A DNA stretch of 64,000 nucleotides from Sphingobium boeckii (GTDB lineage Bacteria > Pseudomonadota > Alphaproteobacteria > Sphingomonadales > Sphingomonadaceae): contig NZ_JACIJC010000004.1 of NCBI RefSeq assembly GCF_014199215.1, forward strand, positions 496,001 through 560,000, read 5' to 3'. Of the stretch, positions 54,571 to 62,837 are shown piece by piece. Numbering within the stretch: the first letter of the stretch is position 1; every line of letters starts with the position of its first letter. A program made the position numbers and the translations under genes. The notes under the pieces are model-generated. The model was not told the DNA's origin. It did not search any database and worked only from the letters and a program-made list of their open reading frames with translations.

Positions 54571-54598
54571 TGGGGGCTGGCATCGCTGCCAGCCCCCA
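54571..54598 (-). terminator. Strong stem-loop, minus-strand terminator-like
   Basis: TGGGGGCTGGCA and TGCCAGCCCCCA pair perfectly (12 bp) around TCGC. On the minus strand the stem is followed by TTTCTGTTTG, a moderate T-tract. It would end a transcript starting in the AT-rich tract near 55100, or terminate read-through towards the PilZ gene. Confidence 0.55.
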
Positions 54599-55080
54599 CT
54601 GCGCCGAGCTTCAAACGACCTCGCGTTGCCGCGCGTCCATTCTCACTCAGGCGTCGGTGCTTTCCAACCCTCGCTTCCGGCCCGAAAGCCTTTCACGCTG
54701 GTTCGTTCACCGGCCCTTCTTGGAGCATCGCCCGATTCCGTCGCTTGCGCTCCGGCCGTTACGACACCACTTCCGGCGCCCTTGCCTTGGTTTCCTGCCC
54801 GAATTCCTTGCGGTTTTCCGTCATTCCGCCTCAGCGTCGTAGTGAGCTTTGCTGCCTTGGTTTCCCTCGGAAGCCTCTCTTCCACACTCCTAAGCTGTCA
54901 TGGAATGCGAGTCGCACCAAGCGGAAAACAGGGGGTCCAGGCTGTGGATAATGGGGATATCGGGGATAAGTTTCCAGGGCCGCGATTCGGGCCAAGGGAT
55001 GCGGGCTGATTAGGCCGCCGCACCGCTTGGGGCAAGCCATTGGGCACGCCATGGCGCATCGGAAAGGGGCAGCATCTGGA
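54599..55080 (-). ncRNA. Possible untranslated transcript (unassigned)
   Basis: About 480 bp between the AT-rich tract and the minus-strand terminator-like hairpin has no codon bias on either strand. It is purine-rich on the minus strand and contains short internal repeats (G-A-A-A-C-C-A-A-G-G-C-A twice). It does not show the landmark motifs of RNase P RNA, tmRNA, SRP RNA or 6S RNA that could be looked for by eye. It is listed as a hypothesis only. Confidence 0.2.
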
Positions 55081-55208
55081 TAAATTGGCAATTTAAAAAT
55101 AATTATCCTTATAAATCATACACTTACTTTGTTGTTTCAGGTTCATGCAACCTCTGTATCCTTGGCCGCGTTCTGCACTCGAATTAATCGAGATCAAGGG
55201 AGTTCGTT

Positions 55209-55517
55209 ATGCGTAATCTTTTTATGGCCTTGGGCGCTGCGTCGCTTCTCATTCCGGCGTCGATGGTGGTGCCCACCGACCACGCCGATGCAAAACGCAA
55301 GCGCAACTATGAATATCGCGAATGGCGCGACAACCGCGGCCGTATGCGCTGCCAGAAGTCCAACGGCACGGTCGGCATGATCGTGGGCGGTGCGGGTGGT
55401 GCTCTGGTCGGCCGCGCTGTCGATACCCGCGGTGAACGCACGACGGGCACGATATTGGGTGCCGTTGCAGGTGCCGTGGTCGGCAAGTCGATCGATAGCA
55501 AGCGCACCTGCCGCTAA
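55209..55517 (+). CDS. Glycine-zipper 2TM-domain protein
   Basis: 102 aa. A signal-like N-terminus (M-R-N-L-F-M-A-L-G-A-A-S-L-L-I-P-A-S) is followed by a basic Arg/Lys-rich segment and then two glycine-zipper helices: G-M-I-V-G-G-A-G-G-A-L-V-G and G-T-I-L-G-A-V-A-G-A-V-V-G-K. This is the outer-membrane/periplasmic glycine-zipper (SlyB/RcnB-like neighbourhood) family. The ATG has AAGGGAG upstream, and a hairpin follows the stop. Confidence 0.87.
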   Translation: MRNLFMALGAASLLIPASMVVPTDHADAKRKRNYEYREWRDNRGRMRCQKSNGTVGMIVGGAGGALVGRAVDTRGERTTGTILGAVAGAVVGKSIDSKRTCR

Positions 55518-55536
55518 GCCAGCGCGCTGCAATGTG

Positions 55537-55572
55537 ATCGGGGCGGATTGTCATCAGGCAATCCGCCCCGAT
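55537..55572 (+). terminator. Terminator-like stem-loop after the glycine-zipper gene
   Basis: ATCGGGGCGGATTG pairs perfectly with CAATCCGCCCCGAT around an 8-nt loop, 20 bp after the stop codon. Only a weak T-run follows (TGCGTTAA). Confidence 0.6.
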
Positions 55573-55640
55573 TGCGTTAACCGTCCGCAGGCCATAGAAA
55601 AATGCAGGCACATCGCGCGACGCCACAAAGGGAGAAGGTT

Positions 55641-56540
55641 TTGAAGAGCACCCTGGTGCGTGCCGCCATGGCAATCACATTCCTGGCACCCGCTATGGCG
55701 GTAGCAGGCGCGCCACCCGCGCCCTTGACGCCGATCGACTGCTTCACGCCGCTGGCTTCACCGCAATTGTGGAAGCCCGTGCAAGCGCCGACTTTGGACA
55801 CGGCATTTTTCCGCCAGCTTCCACCCGGCTTTGCCATGCCTACAGATCACCTGTCGCGCCATCTTATGCGCGAATATGGTGCGATTTTGGTGTCGCGCGG
55901 TGCCGATGTGCGACCGGTGACCGTGCTGTTCGCCGATGAAGCGGCGGTGACGGCGTGGCAGGCGACCGTGCCGATGAAGACTGCGATCGTGGGCGGAATC
56001 GCCGTGACGCTGCAATCGCGCGCGATGGAGGCGCTGCAGGCGGCGATCAAGGAAGCCAGCGCCGCGAAACTCGCGATCACCCCCGCGGGCGCGGATGCGG
56101 CGCGGCGCAATTATGCGCGGACTATCATCAACTGGAAAAGCCGGGTCGATGGCGGGCTGGCACACTGGCGCGCGGCAAAGAAGCTGGATCAGGCCAAAGT
56201 GGACGCGATCACCAGATTGTCCCCCGCGGCCCAGATTCCCCGCATCCTGGCGCTGGAAGAACAAGGCCTGTGCTTCGCCACCTTGCGCGACAAGACCATA
56301 TTGCGCTCCGTCGCCGCGCCCGGATCGTCCCAACATGTCTTTATGCTGGCCCTGGATGTGAAGCAACATGCCGATCCGCGCGTCCGCGCGATCCTCGCGC
56401 GCCATGGCTGGTTTCAGACCGTGGTGACCGATGCCCCGCACTTCACTTATCTCGGCACCGACAGCGCCAGTGTGTCGCTGCTCGGACTCAAACGCGTCAC
56501 GGCAGCCAAGCGCGACTATTGGGTGCCTGACATCAATTAA
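55641..56540 (+). CDS. Secreted M15-like (VanY/D-Ala-D-Ala peptidase-related) protein
   Basis: 299 aa. It starts with TTG at 55641, behind AGGGAGAAGG; no ATG fits the signal peptide (S-T-L-V-R-A-A-M-A-I-T-F-L-A-P-A ending V-A-G-A). The C-terminal part has S-S-Q-H-V-F-M-L-A-L-D-V and T-D-A-P-H-F-T-Y-L, matching the S-x-H-x6-D and E-x-x-H zinc-peptidase motifs of family M15, except that Asp replaces the catalytic Glu. Cell-wall hydrolysis is possible but a degenerate active site must be considered. It is followed after 14 bp by an M28 peptidase gene. Confidence 0.7.
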   Translation: MKSTLVRAAMAITFLAPAMAVAGAPPAPLTPIDCFTPLASPQLWKPVQAPTLDTAFFRQLPPGFAMPTDHLSRHLMREYGAILVSRGADVRPVTVLFADEAAVTAWQATVPMKTAIVGGIAVTLQSRAMEALQAAIKEASAAKLAITPAGADAARRNYARTIINWKSRVDGGLAHWRAAKKLDQAKVDAITRLSPAAQIPRILALEEQGLCFATLRDKTILRSVAAPGSSQHVFMLALDVKQHADPRVRAILARHGWFQTVVTDAPHFTYLGTDSASVSLLGLKRVTAAKRDYWVPDIN

Positions 56541-56554
56541 AGCGAGGACATGCC

Positions 56555-58225
56555 TTGAAGATCACTTCTGCTCTGTTTGCCAGTGTGATGGCCTTTGCCG
56601 CGCCGGCGACCGCCAACACCACAGGCAATAGCGCCCCGATCGAAACCGCCCGGCTGGCCGACACCGTTCAGATCCTCGCTTCGGACGCCTTTGAAGGCCG
56701 CGCGCCCGGCACGGCGGGTGAGGACAAGACCGTCGCCTGGTTGATCGAACATTATACCGCGCTGGGGCTTGAGCCGGGTGGGGAGAATGGCGGCTGGACG
56801 CAGACAGTGCCGCTGATCCGCACCCGGCTTGGAGCACCATCCCGACTCGCGGTCACCCATGGCAAAGGCAGCATGGCGCTCGTCCAGAATGAAAGCATCT
56901 ATCTGCGCACGCCCCGCGCGGTGGATCGCGCCGCGATCACGCAGGCGGAAATGGTGTTCGTCGGCTATGGCGTCGATGCGCCCGAGCGGCAATGGGATGA
57001 CTTCAAGGGCGTGGATCTGCATGGCAAGATCGCCGTCTTTCTGGTCAATGATCCCGATTTCGAGGCGATCGCGGGCGAGCCGGTCAAAGGCAAATTCGGT
57101 GACCAGGCGATGACCTATTATGGCCGCTGGACTTACAAGTTCGAAGAAGCGGCGCGGCGCGGCGCGATCGGTGCGCTGATCGTGCATGATACGCCCAGTG
57201 CCGGCTATGGCTGGTCCACCGTGATCGCGGGCGGCGGCGAGAATTACGATATCGTGCGGCCCGCCAGCGAGCCACAGCGCGTGATGCTGCAGGGCTGGAT
57301 CGAGGGAAAGGCCGCCGTCGATCTGTTCACTGCGGCCGGACAGGATCTTGCCGCTCTCAGGATCAAGGCGCGGCGCGCCGATTTCAAACCGATCGCCTTG
57401 AAAGACCTGCGCTTCGATGCCGATTTCCCGGTGACCATGGAACGCATCGAAAGCCGCAACGTGCTGGCAAAGTTGACCGGCACCAAATATCCCGACGAAA
57501 CGATCATGTTCGGCGCGCATTGGGATGCTTATGGCGTGGGCGCTGCCGACGCGGACGGCCGCACCGTGCGGGCCGGCGCCAATGACGACGCGCTGGGACT
57601 GGCCGGCGTGATCGAACTCGCGCGTATTTTCGCCGCAGCACCGCGCACCGAGCGCACATTGGTGTTCGCGGCATGGACCGCCGAGGAAGCTGGCCTTCTG
57701 GGATCGGAAACCTATGGCGTGACGCCGCTTTATCCTCTGGAAAAAACTGTGGCGAATCTGACGCTGGATATCCTCCAGACTGCCGGACTCGCCCGCGATG
57801 TCGTGCTGGTGGGCAAGGGGCAGAATGCGCTCGAGGTGGATCTGGCAAAGGCCGCAGCGCTGCAAGGCCGCATCGTGACCGCAGAAACGCTGCCTGAGCG
57901 CGGGCTTTTCTATCGCGCCGATCATTTCTCGCTCGCACGGCGCGGCGTTCCGGTGTTGCTGCTGATGGGGATCAGCGGCGGGGCGGATTTGGTGGAAGGT
58001 GGACGCGCGGCCGGCGACAAATGGGTCTCCGATTACACGGCCAATTGCTATCACAAACCGTGTGACCGTTATGACGCAAGCTGGAATCTGGCGGGCGCTG
58101 CGCAGGATATCGCCTTGTTCCACACCATAGGCGCCGATCTCGCCAATAGCCGCCGCTGGCCTGACTGGAATGCAGCATCCGAATTCCGTGCGATCCGGGT
58201 CGAAAGCGCAAAAGCCCGCCAATAA
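56555..58225 (+). CDS. Secreted M28-family zinc metallopeptidase
   Basis: 556 aa. TTG start at 56555 with GAGGA at a 7-nt spacing, giving signal peptide M-K-I-T-S-A-L-F-A-S-V ending A-T-A. A PA-type insert domain covers about residues 110-240. The dinuclear zinc site is visible: G-A-H-W-D-A-Y (His, Asp) near residue 316, A-N-D-D-A-L-G near 344, W-T-A-E-E-A-G-L-L-G (catalytic Glu pair) near 374, and a late R-A-D-H-F-S. It is probably an aminopeptidase acting on exported peptides. Confidence 0.9.
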   Translation: MKITSALFASVMAFAAPATANTTGNSAPIETARLADTVQILASDAFEGRAPGTAGEDKTVAWLIEHYTALGLEPGGENGGWTQTVPLIRTRLGAPSRLAVTHGKGSMALVQNESIYLRTPRAVDRAAITQAEMVFVGYGVDAPERQWDDFKGVDLHGKIAVFLVNDPDFEAIAGEPVKGKFGDQAMTYYGRWTYKFEEAARRGAIGALIVHDTPSAGYGWSTVIAGGGENYDIVRPASEPQRVMLQGWIEGKAAVDLFTAAGQDLAALRIKARRADFKPIALKDLRFDADFPVTMERIESRNVLAKLTGTKYPDETIMFGAHWDAYGVGAADADGRTVRAGANDDALGLAGVIELARIFAAAPRTERTLVFAAWTAEEAGLLGSETYGVTPLYPLEKTVANLTLDILQTAGLARDVVLVGKGQNALEVDLAKAAALQGRIVTAETLPERGLFYRADHFSLARRGVPVLLLMGISGGADLVEGGRAAGDKWVSDYTANCYHKPCDRYDASWNLAGAAQDIALFHTIGADLANSRRWPDWNAASEFRAIRVESAKARQ

Positions 58226-58266
58226 CGTTTCCGTGCGACCCGCTAACAAACCCTCTTGCCGAATAA

Positions 58267-58283
58267 ATGTTATGATGTAACAT
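58267..58283 (+). promoter_or_regulatory. Dyad in the tonB promoter region
   Basis: ATGTTA-TGATG-TAACAT, perfect 6-bp arms, overlaps a good -10 hexamer TATGAT (58271-58276). It lies 48 bp before the tonB ATG. A repressor bound there would occlude the promoter. No -35 of quality was seen. Inferred. Confidence 0.4.
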
Positions 58284-58330
58284 CCTACTCAACAGCGCTC
58301 CACCGGGACGCTGTGTTGAAGGAGGATGTC

Positions 58331-58996
58331 ATGCAGAATGCAGGAGGATATCTCGACCAGAAAACCCGCAGCCCGCTAAGCCTTGGCGCAGCGATCGCCA
58401 TCAACGGCGCGATGGTGGCGGAGCTTTTGTTTGCCAGCCCGGACGTGGTCCGCGACATTCCGGGGATCATGCGCCTGACCGATCCGATCACGGTGCAACC
58501 GCCGCCACCCGATCCGATCACGCCGCCCAAGGCGAAAACCCCGCAAACGCCGAAATCGGTGACCACCGCTTCGAAAGCGCCTCCCATTTCGGAACCATTG
58601 CCCAACACCATATCCGAACAGCCCTATATCCAGCCAACACTGCCAGATCTGCCGGGCATGGGCGCAGGTATGACGGAAACCGTCAAACCGCCCCGTGCCC
58701 CCGTTTTGATTGGCGTTCGCCCCGATCCCCGCTTTGCCGATCGGATGCAGCCCGATTATCCGCCGGGTCTGCAAAGGCAGGGGATCGAAGGCATGGCCGA
58801 GGTCCGCGTCCTGATCGGCCCCGATGGCCGCGTCAGGCAAATTCAGATGGTGTCAGCCACCGAGCCGGCATTCTTCAGGGCCACGCAACAGCAGGCTTTG
58901 AAGTATTGGCGCTTCCAGCCGGCGACCAGAGATGGCGTGCCGATCGAAGGCTGGCGGACGATGACGGTTCGTTTCACGCTGAACGACGGACGCTGA
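58331..58996 (+). CDS. Energy transducer TonB-family protein
   Basis: 221 aa. One membrane anchor (S-L-G-A-A-I-A-I-N-G-A-M-V-A-E-L-L-F at about 17-34), a Pro-rich periplasmic spacer (P-P-P-P-D-P-I-T-P-P-K-A-K-T-P) and a C-terminal TonB domain from about residue 130 (Y-P-P-G-L-Q-R-Q-G-I-E-G ... Y-W-R-F-Q-P-A). It couples inner-membrane proton force to outer-membrane receptors. The ATG has GAAGGAGG. No exbB/exbD neighbours. The window also carries two TonB-dependent receptors. Confidence 0.9.
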   Translation: MQNAGGYLDQKTRSPLSLGAAIAINGAMVAELLFASPDVVRDIPGIMRLTDPITVQPPPPDPITPPKAKTPQTPKSVTTASKAPPISEPLPNTISEQPYIQPTLPDLPGMGAGMTETVKPPRAPVLIGVRPDPRFADRMQPDYPPGLQRQGIEGMAEVRVLIGPDGRVRQIQMVSATEPAFFRATQQQALKYWRFQPATRDGVPIEGWRTMTVRFTLNDGR

Positions 58997-59046
58997 TCGG
59001 GAGAGACGGGGTGGCGCAGATCGCAAAGCCGCACTATCTTGGTGGC

Positions 59047-59397
59047 ATGGCGATATTTCCCCGTCCCGTTTCCCCTTTCAGGGCCATACGCGATCTGCGG
59101 TCCTTTCTGGCGCAGCGGCAGAAGCACGAGCTGATTTTCGCCTTCCTCTCCATCGCGGTCACCATGCTGATTCTGGTGGGCTTTTACGTCGATTCCAAGT
59201 TCGAGACGCCCTGGAAGCGCAATATCCAATATGTCGAAAGCTGGCCGCTGGATCGGTCTCTGGAACAGGTGCGCGCGCAGCAGAAGATCGATCAGGCTGC
59301 CAAGAAAGTGCGGCAGGCGGAGCTAGATAAATTGCGCGCCGAAAAGATGCAGCAGTTCAAGAGGCTCGACAAGAAGCTCGAAGACCTCGGCATTTGA
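59047..59397 (+). CDS. Small single-pass membrane protein, 116 aa
   Basis: Unknown function. Starts M-A-I-F-P-R-P-V-S-P-F. One membrane helix (F-A-F-L-S-I-A-V-T-M-L-I-L-V-G-F-Y) at about residues 37-53, then a charged periplasmic or cytoplasmic coil rich in Lys, Gln and Arg (Q-Q-K-I-D-Q-A-A-K-K-V-R-Q). GTG at 59011 with GGGAGAG upstream is an alternative start adding 12 residues. Its stop overlaps the ribD start (TTGA), so it heads the riboflavin operon. Confidence 0.75.
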   Translation: MAIFPRPVSPFRAIRDLRSFLAQRQKHELIFAFLSIAVTMLILVGFYVDSKFETPWKRNIQYVESWPLDRSLEQVRAQQKIDQAAKKVRQAELDKLRAEKMQQFKRLDKKLEDLGI

Positions 59398-60365
59398 CAC
59401 TCGATCTGCGCTTCATGGGCGCAGCGCTGGCGCTGGCGGAGCGCACGCGCGGTGCCACTTCGCCCAATCCCGGTGTCGGGTGCATCATCGTCAATAACGG
59501 CCGCATCGTCGGACGCGGCTGGACCAAGCCCGGCGGACGGCCCCATGCGGAGGCTGTGGCTTTGGCCGAGGCTGGTGCGATGGCGCGGGGCGCGACCGCC
59601 TATGTGACGCTTGAGCCATGCGCGCATGAAAGCGCCAGGGGACCGCGATGTTCGACGCTGCTGATCGCGGCGGGTGTCGCCCATGTCGTTGCCGCCCTGG
59701 GGGATCCCGATCCCCGCACCAATGGCAAAGGCTTTCAAGCGCTCCGCGATGCCGGGATCGTCGTGGACACGGGGATCATGGCGCAGGAGGCGTCGCAAGC
59801 CATGGCCGGATTTCTGACGCGTCAGGCGCTGGGCCGGCCGCACGTCACCTTGAAGCTGGCCATGTCACTCGATGGCCGGATCGCGATGACCAATGGGGAA
59901 AGCCGCTGGATCACGGGGCCGGAGGCGCGCGCACACACCCATATGGAACGCGCCCGGCATGAGATGATTTTGGTCGGCCGCGGTACGCTGGAGAGCGATG
60001 CCCCCGCGCTGAACGTGCGCCTGCCCGGCCTGGAATCCCGCAGCCCGCGCCGCGCGGTGCTGACGCAGGGTGGTGCCCCCGATGGCTGGGAAGCCGTCGC
60101 TTCACCCGAGGCCATCGCCGCGCTCACGGGGGTCGATCATCTGCTGGTGGAGGGGGGTGCCGGCGCGGCCTCCGCCTTTCTCGCGGCCGATCTGGTCGAT
60201 CGTCTGCTGCTGTACCGTGCGCCCATCCTGATCGGTGCGGGCAAGGCATCTCTGGAGGACATCGGCTTGACCGCGCTGGCCGATGCGCATGGCCGCTGGC
60301 ATCGGCGCGATACGCGGATGCTTGGCAGCGACCAACTCGACGTTTACGAGCGCAGGCGACATTAA
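59394..60365 (+). CDS. ribD: Bifunctional riboflavin deaminase/reductase
   Basis: 323 aa; converts the GTP-derived pyrimidine to 5-amino-6-ribitylamino-uracil phosphate precursor. The N-terminal deaminase has H-A-E (P-H-A-E-A-V) near residue 50 and the zinc cysteines in E-P-C-A-H and G-P-R-C near 75-84. The reductase half starts near 145 (V-T-L-K-L-A-M-S-L-D-G-R-I-A). At 323 aa it is shorter than the roughly 360 aa of enterobacterial RibD. The TTG at 59394 overlaps the previous stop; ATG at 59415 is the alternative start. Confidence 0.94.
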   Translation: MTLDLRFMGAALALAERTRGATSPNPGVGCIIVNNGRIVGRGWTKPGGRPHAEAVALAEAGAMARGATAYVTLEPCAHESARGPRCSTLLIAAGVAHVVAALGDPDPRTNGKGFQALRDAGIVVDTGIMAQEASQAMAGFLTRQALGRPHVTLKLAMSLDGRIAMTNGESRWITGPEARAHTHMERARHEMILVGRGTLESDAPALNVRLPGLESRSPRRAVLTQGGAPDGWEAVASPEAIAALTGVDHLLVEGGAGAASAFLAADLVDRLLLYRAPILIGAGKASLEDIGLTALADAHGRWHRRDTRMLGSDQLDVYERRRH

Positions 60366-60375
60366 AGGGGCGCGC

Positions 60376-60993
60376 ATGTTTACCGGCATCATCAGCGACA
60401 TCGGCACGATCCAGAGCCTGGAGCAGCGCGGCGACCTGCGCGCCGTGATCGGGACGACCTATGATACGGCCACTGTCGATCTCGGCGCGTCCATCGCCTG
60501 CTCGGGCGTGTGCCTGACCGTCGTGGACAAGGGGCCGGGCTGGTTCGCTGTGGATATTTCGGGGGAGACCGTCTCGCGCACCGCACGGGACCAGTGGACT
60601 GCAGGCAAGCGCCTGAATCTGGAACGCGCGATGAAACTGGGCGATGAATTGGGCGGGCATATCGTCACTGGCCACGTCGACGGGGTTGGCGAGATCACCG
60701 CGCTGGAATCCGTGGGCGATTCCTGGAAGGTGACGGTTTCGGCGGGCAGCGATCTCGCGCCCTTTCTGGCACCCAAGGGCTCGGTCACGCTCGACGGCAT
60801 TTCGCTGACGGTGAACACCGTGACCGACACGCCGGACGGAGCCTTCGATTTTACCGTGAACATCATTCCCCACACCGCCGAGGTCACCACGTTCGACGCG
60901 CTGGCGATCGGGCGCGCGGTGAACATCGAAATCGATGTGCTGGCGCGCTATCTCGGGCGGATGCGGTCATTATTGGAAAATCATGCACATTGA
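60376..60993 (+). CDS. ribE: Riboflavin synthase alpha chain
   Basis: 205 aa trimeric enzyme forming riboflavin from two lumazines. Two lumazine-binding barrels begin M-F-T-G-I-I and G-H-I-V-T-G-H-V-D-G near residue 93. Conserved G-V-C-L-T-V-V-D and L-D-G-I-S-L-T-V-N motifs are present. It starts 10 bp after ribD. Its stop (60991-60993) overlaps one half-site GATGTGAT of the operator that precedes the next gene. Confidence 0.95.
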   Translation: MFTGIISDIGTIQSLEQRGDLRAVIGTTYDTATVDLGASIACSGVCLTVVDKGPGWFAVDISGETVSRTARDQWTAGKRLNLERAMKLGDELGGHIVTGHVDGVGEITALESVGDSWKVTVSAGSDLAPFLAPKGSVTLDGISLTVNTVTDTPDGAFDFTVNIIPHTAEVTTFDALAIGRAVNIEIDVLARYLGRMRSLLENHAH

Positions 60994-61031
60994 TGTGATT
61001 TCTTTATTGGATCATCACATCGCGATGTGAT
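60992..61031. promoter_or_regulatory. Palindromic operator before ribBX
   Basis: ATCACATCGCGATGTGAT (61014-61031) is a perfect 18-bp palindrome. A third half-site GATGTGAT lies at 60992-60999, 30 bp from the equivalent half of the palindrome, and GTGATATCAC (61027-61036) overlaps its right end. It is 12 bp before the ribBX ATG. No FMN riboswitch motif was seen here. Binding by the helix-turn-helix of RibBX is a hypothesis. Confidence 0.6.
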
Positions 61032-61042
61032 ATCACGCGTTC

Positions 61043-62338
61043 ATGAGCACATTATTGATCGATCGCATTCGCGACCTCGTCACCGAAGGCGGCATTTCCC
61101 GCTCGGGCCTCGCCCGCGCTGCCGGACTTCATGCCAATTCCCTGCGCAGCCTGGATGACGCCCAGTGGAACCCCACCGCGGAAACGCTGCGCAAGCTGGA
61201 ATCCTATCTGGTCCGGCGTGAGGCCTCCCCCGCACTGGTGCCGATCGAGGAAATTATCGACGAGGCGCGCAATGGCCGCATGTTCATCCTGGTCGATGAC
61301 GAAGATCGCGAGAATGAGGGCGATCTGATCATCCCCGCGCAGATGGCGACGCCCGATGCGATCAATTTCATGGCCAAGCATGGTCGCGGCCTGATCTGCC
61401 TGGCGCTGGCCAAGGCGCGCGTCGATCAGCTCGGTCTCGATCTGATGAGCCGCCACAATGGCACGCGGCATGAAACTGCCTTTACCGTATCGATCGAGGC
61501 CCGCGATGGCGTGACGACTGGCATTTCGGCGGGTGACCGCGCGCGGACCGTTTCCGTCGCGATCGACGCCGCCAAGGGGCCGGAGCATATCGTGACCCCG
61601 GGCCATGTCTTCCCGCTGATCGCGCGCGAGGGCGGCGTGCTGGTACGCGCCGGCCATACCGAGGCGGCAGTGGACGTATCCCGCCTGGCCGGGCTCAATC
61701 CTTCGGGCGTGATCTGCGAGATCATGAAGGATGATGGCACGATGGCGCGGATGGACGATCTGATCGTCTTTGCGCAGACGCACAATCTGAAGATCGGCAC
61801 GATCCGCGACCTGATCGCCTATCGCCGCAGCCATGATCATCTGGTCGAAAAGCGCGCGGAAGCCCGGTTCAACAGTCGCTGGGGCGGCGACTGGACCGCG
61901 ATGACCTTCTACAACAAGGCCACCGGCACCGAGCAGATGGCGCTCGTGAAGGGCCGCGTCGACCCCGATTCGCCCACGCTGGTGCGGATGCACTCGATGG
62001 ACGCCTTCACCGATATGTTCGGCGAAAATTCCGAGCGCTCGTGCGTCCTCTCCCGCTCGATGGAAATCATCGGGGCCGAAGGTGCTGGCGTGGTGGTGCT
62101 GCTGTCCAGCGCGACACCCGGCGTATTCACACGCGCGTTGCAGCGCAAGGCGGGCGTGCCGGATATGGAAGAGTTGCGCGATTATGGCGTGGGTGCACAG
62201 ATTTTGACGGAATTGGGCGTGCAGGACATGATCCTGCTCACCAATACGCATCACACACTGATCGGGCTTGACGGCTATGGCCTCTCGATCGTCGGCGAAC
62301 GCCCGATCGATCTCCCCTCAATTGAAAAGGCAGCCTGA
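61043..62338 (+). CDS. ribBX: HTH-DHBP synthase-RibX fusion (RibBX type)
   Basis: 431 aa in three parts. Residues about 4-57 form an XRE-like helix-turn-helix ([16 protein letters not shown]). Residues about 68-275 are DHBP synthase, making dihydroxybutanone phosphate from ribulose 5-phosphate, with [10 protein letters not shown] (85-94), R-H-N-G-T-R-H-E and P-G-H-V-F-P. From about 282 a GTP cyclohydrolase II-like fold follows (V-R-M-H-S ... [10 protein letters not shown]) but the C-x10-C-x-C zinc ligands are missing, so it is of the RibBX kind, not active RibA. A true RibA must be elsewhere. The ATG follows the operator. Confidence 0.92.
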   Translation: MSTLLIDRIRDLVTEGGISRSGLARAAGLHANSLRSLDDAQWNPTAETLRKLESYLVRREASPALVPIEEIIDEARNGRMFILVDDEDRENEGDLIIPAQMATPDAINFMAKHGRGLICLALAKARVDQLGLDLMSRHNGTRHETAFTVSIEARDGVTTGISAGDRARTVSVAIDAAKGPEHIVTPGHVFPLIAREGGVLVRAGHTEAAVDVSRLAGLNPSGVICEIMKDDGTMARMDDLIVFAQTHNLKIGTIRDLIAYRRSHDHLVEKRAEARFNSRWGGDWTAMTFYNKATGTEQMALVKGRVDPDSPTLVRMHSMDAFTDMFGENSERSCVLSRSMEIIGAEGAGVVVLLSSATPGVFTRALQRKAGVPDMEELRDYGVGAQILTELGVQDMILLTNTHHTLIGLDGYGLSIVGERPIDLPSIEKAA

Positions 62339-62341
62339 TCC

Positions 62342-62764
62342 ATGGCCAAATTCCTGATCGTCGAAGCGCGCTTCTATGACCATCTGAACGACCTTCTGAT
62401 AAAGGGCGCACGCGCCGCGATCGAGGATGCGGGGCATCATCACGATACGATCACCGTCCCCGGCGCGCTCGAAATTCCCGGCGCGATCGCGCTGGCGGCG
62501 GAATCGGGCCGCTATGACGGCTATGTCGCGCTGGGCGTCGTCATGCGCGGCGAAACCTATCATTTCGAAGTGGTCTCCAACGAAAGCGCGCGCGGCCTTA
62601 TGGCGCTGACGATGGACAGCATCGCCATCGGCAACGGTATCCTGACCGTGGAGAATGAAGCCCAGGCGCTGACCCGCGCCAAACCCGACGAAAAGGACAA
62701 AGGCGGCGAAGCCGCCAAAGCCGCCATCGCCATGCTGGCGCTACGCGAAAAATTCGGCGGGTAG
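62342..62764 (+). CDS. ribH: 6,7-dimethyl-8-ribityllumazine synthase
   Basis: 140 aa, the penultimate step of riboflavin synthesis. It shows A-R-F-Y-D-H-L near residue 9, V-P-G-A-L-E-I-P near 38, and [14 protein letters not shown] near 62-75 with the catalytic His. It starts 3 bp after ribBX, so it is the last gene of the operon. The common downstream nusB is not present here. Confidence 0.95.
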   Translation: MAKFLIVEARFYDHLNDLLIKGARAAIEDAGHHHDTITVPGALEIPGAIALAAESGRYDGYVALGVVMRGETYHFEVVSNESARGLMALTMDSIAIGNGILTVENEAQALTRAKPDEKDKGGEAAKAAIAMLALREKFGG

Positions 62765-62837
62765 CGGCCTGAGGGGTGTGAATTTTCGGAAAATTATGCC
62801 GGAAACCAGCTTGTGATAGAAATGCAAAAATTCCGAA

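Larger units (their letters stand above)
54463..55208. other. 746-bp gene-poor region with stem-loop and DnaA-box-like sites
   Basis: No convincing protein gene. The open frames present use AGG, AGA and GGA codons unlike the neighbours. Content: a 12-bp perfect hairpin (54571-54598) followed on the minus strand by a T-rich run; a purine-rich minus strand with a repeated GGAAACCAAGGCA-like word; DnaA-box-like TGTGGATAA (54943-54951), CGGGGATAA (54961-54969), TCTGGATAA (55075-55083) and TTATCCTTA (55103-55111); and an AT-rich tract (55081-55136). Confidence 0.55.

Noticed and set aside
54643-54885. 80-codon minus-strand ORF
   Set aside because: Codons AGG, AGA and GGA and a lack of third-position GC bias set it apart from all real genes here. 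There is no ribosome site and no recognisable domain.
54943-55136. Chromosomal replication origin
   Set aside because: Only one exact DnaA box is present and neighbours such as hemE or dnaA are absent. The region is kept as a finding but not annotated as an origin.
59394-61042. FMN riboswitch upstream of the rib genes
   Set aside because: The conserved FMN riboswitch core was looked for by eye before ribD, ribE and ribBX and not found. A covariance search would be needed to exclude a divergent one.
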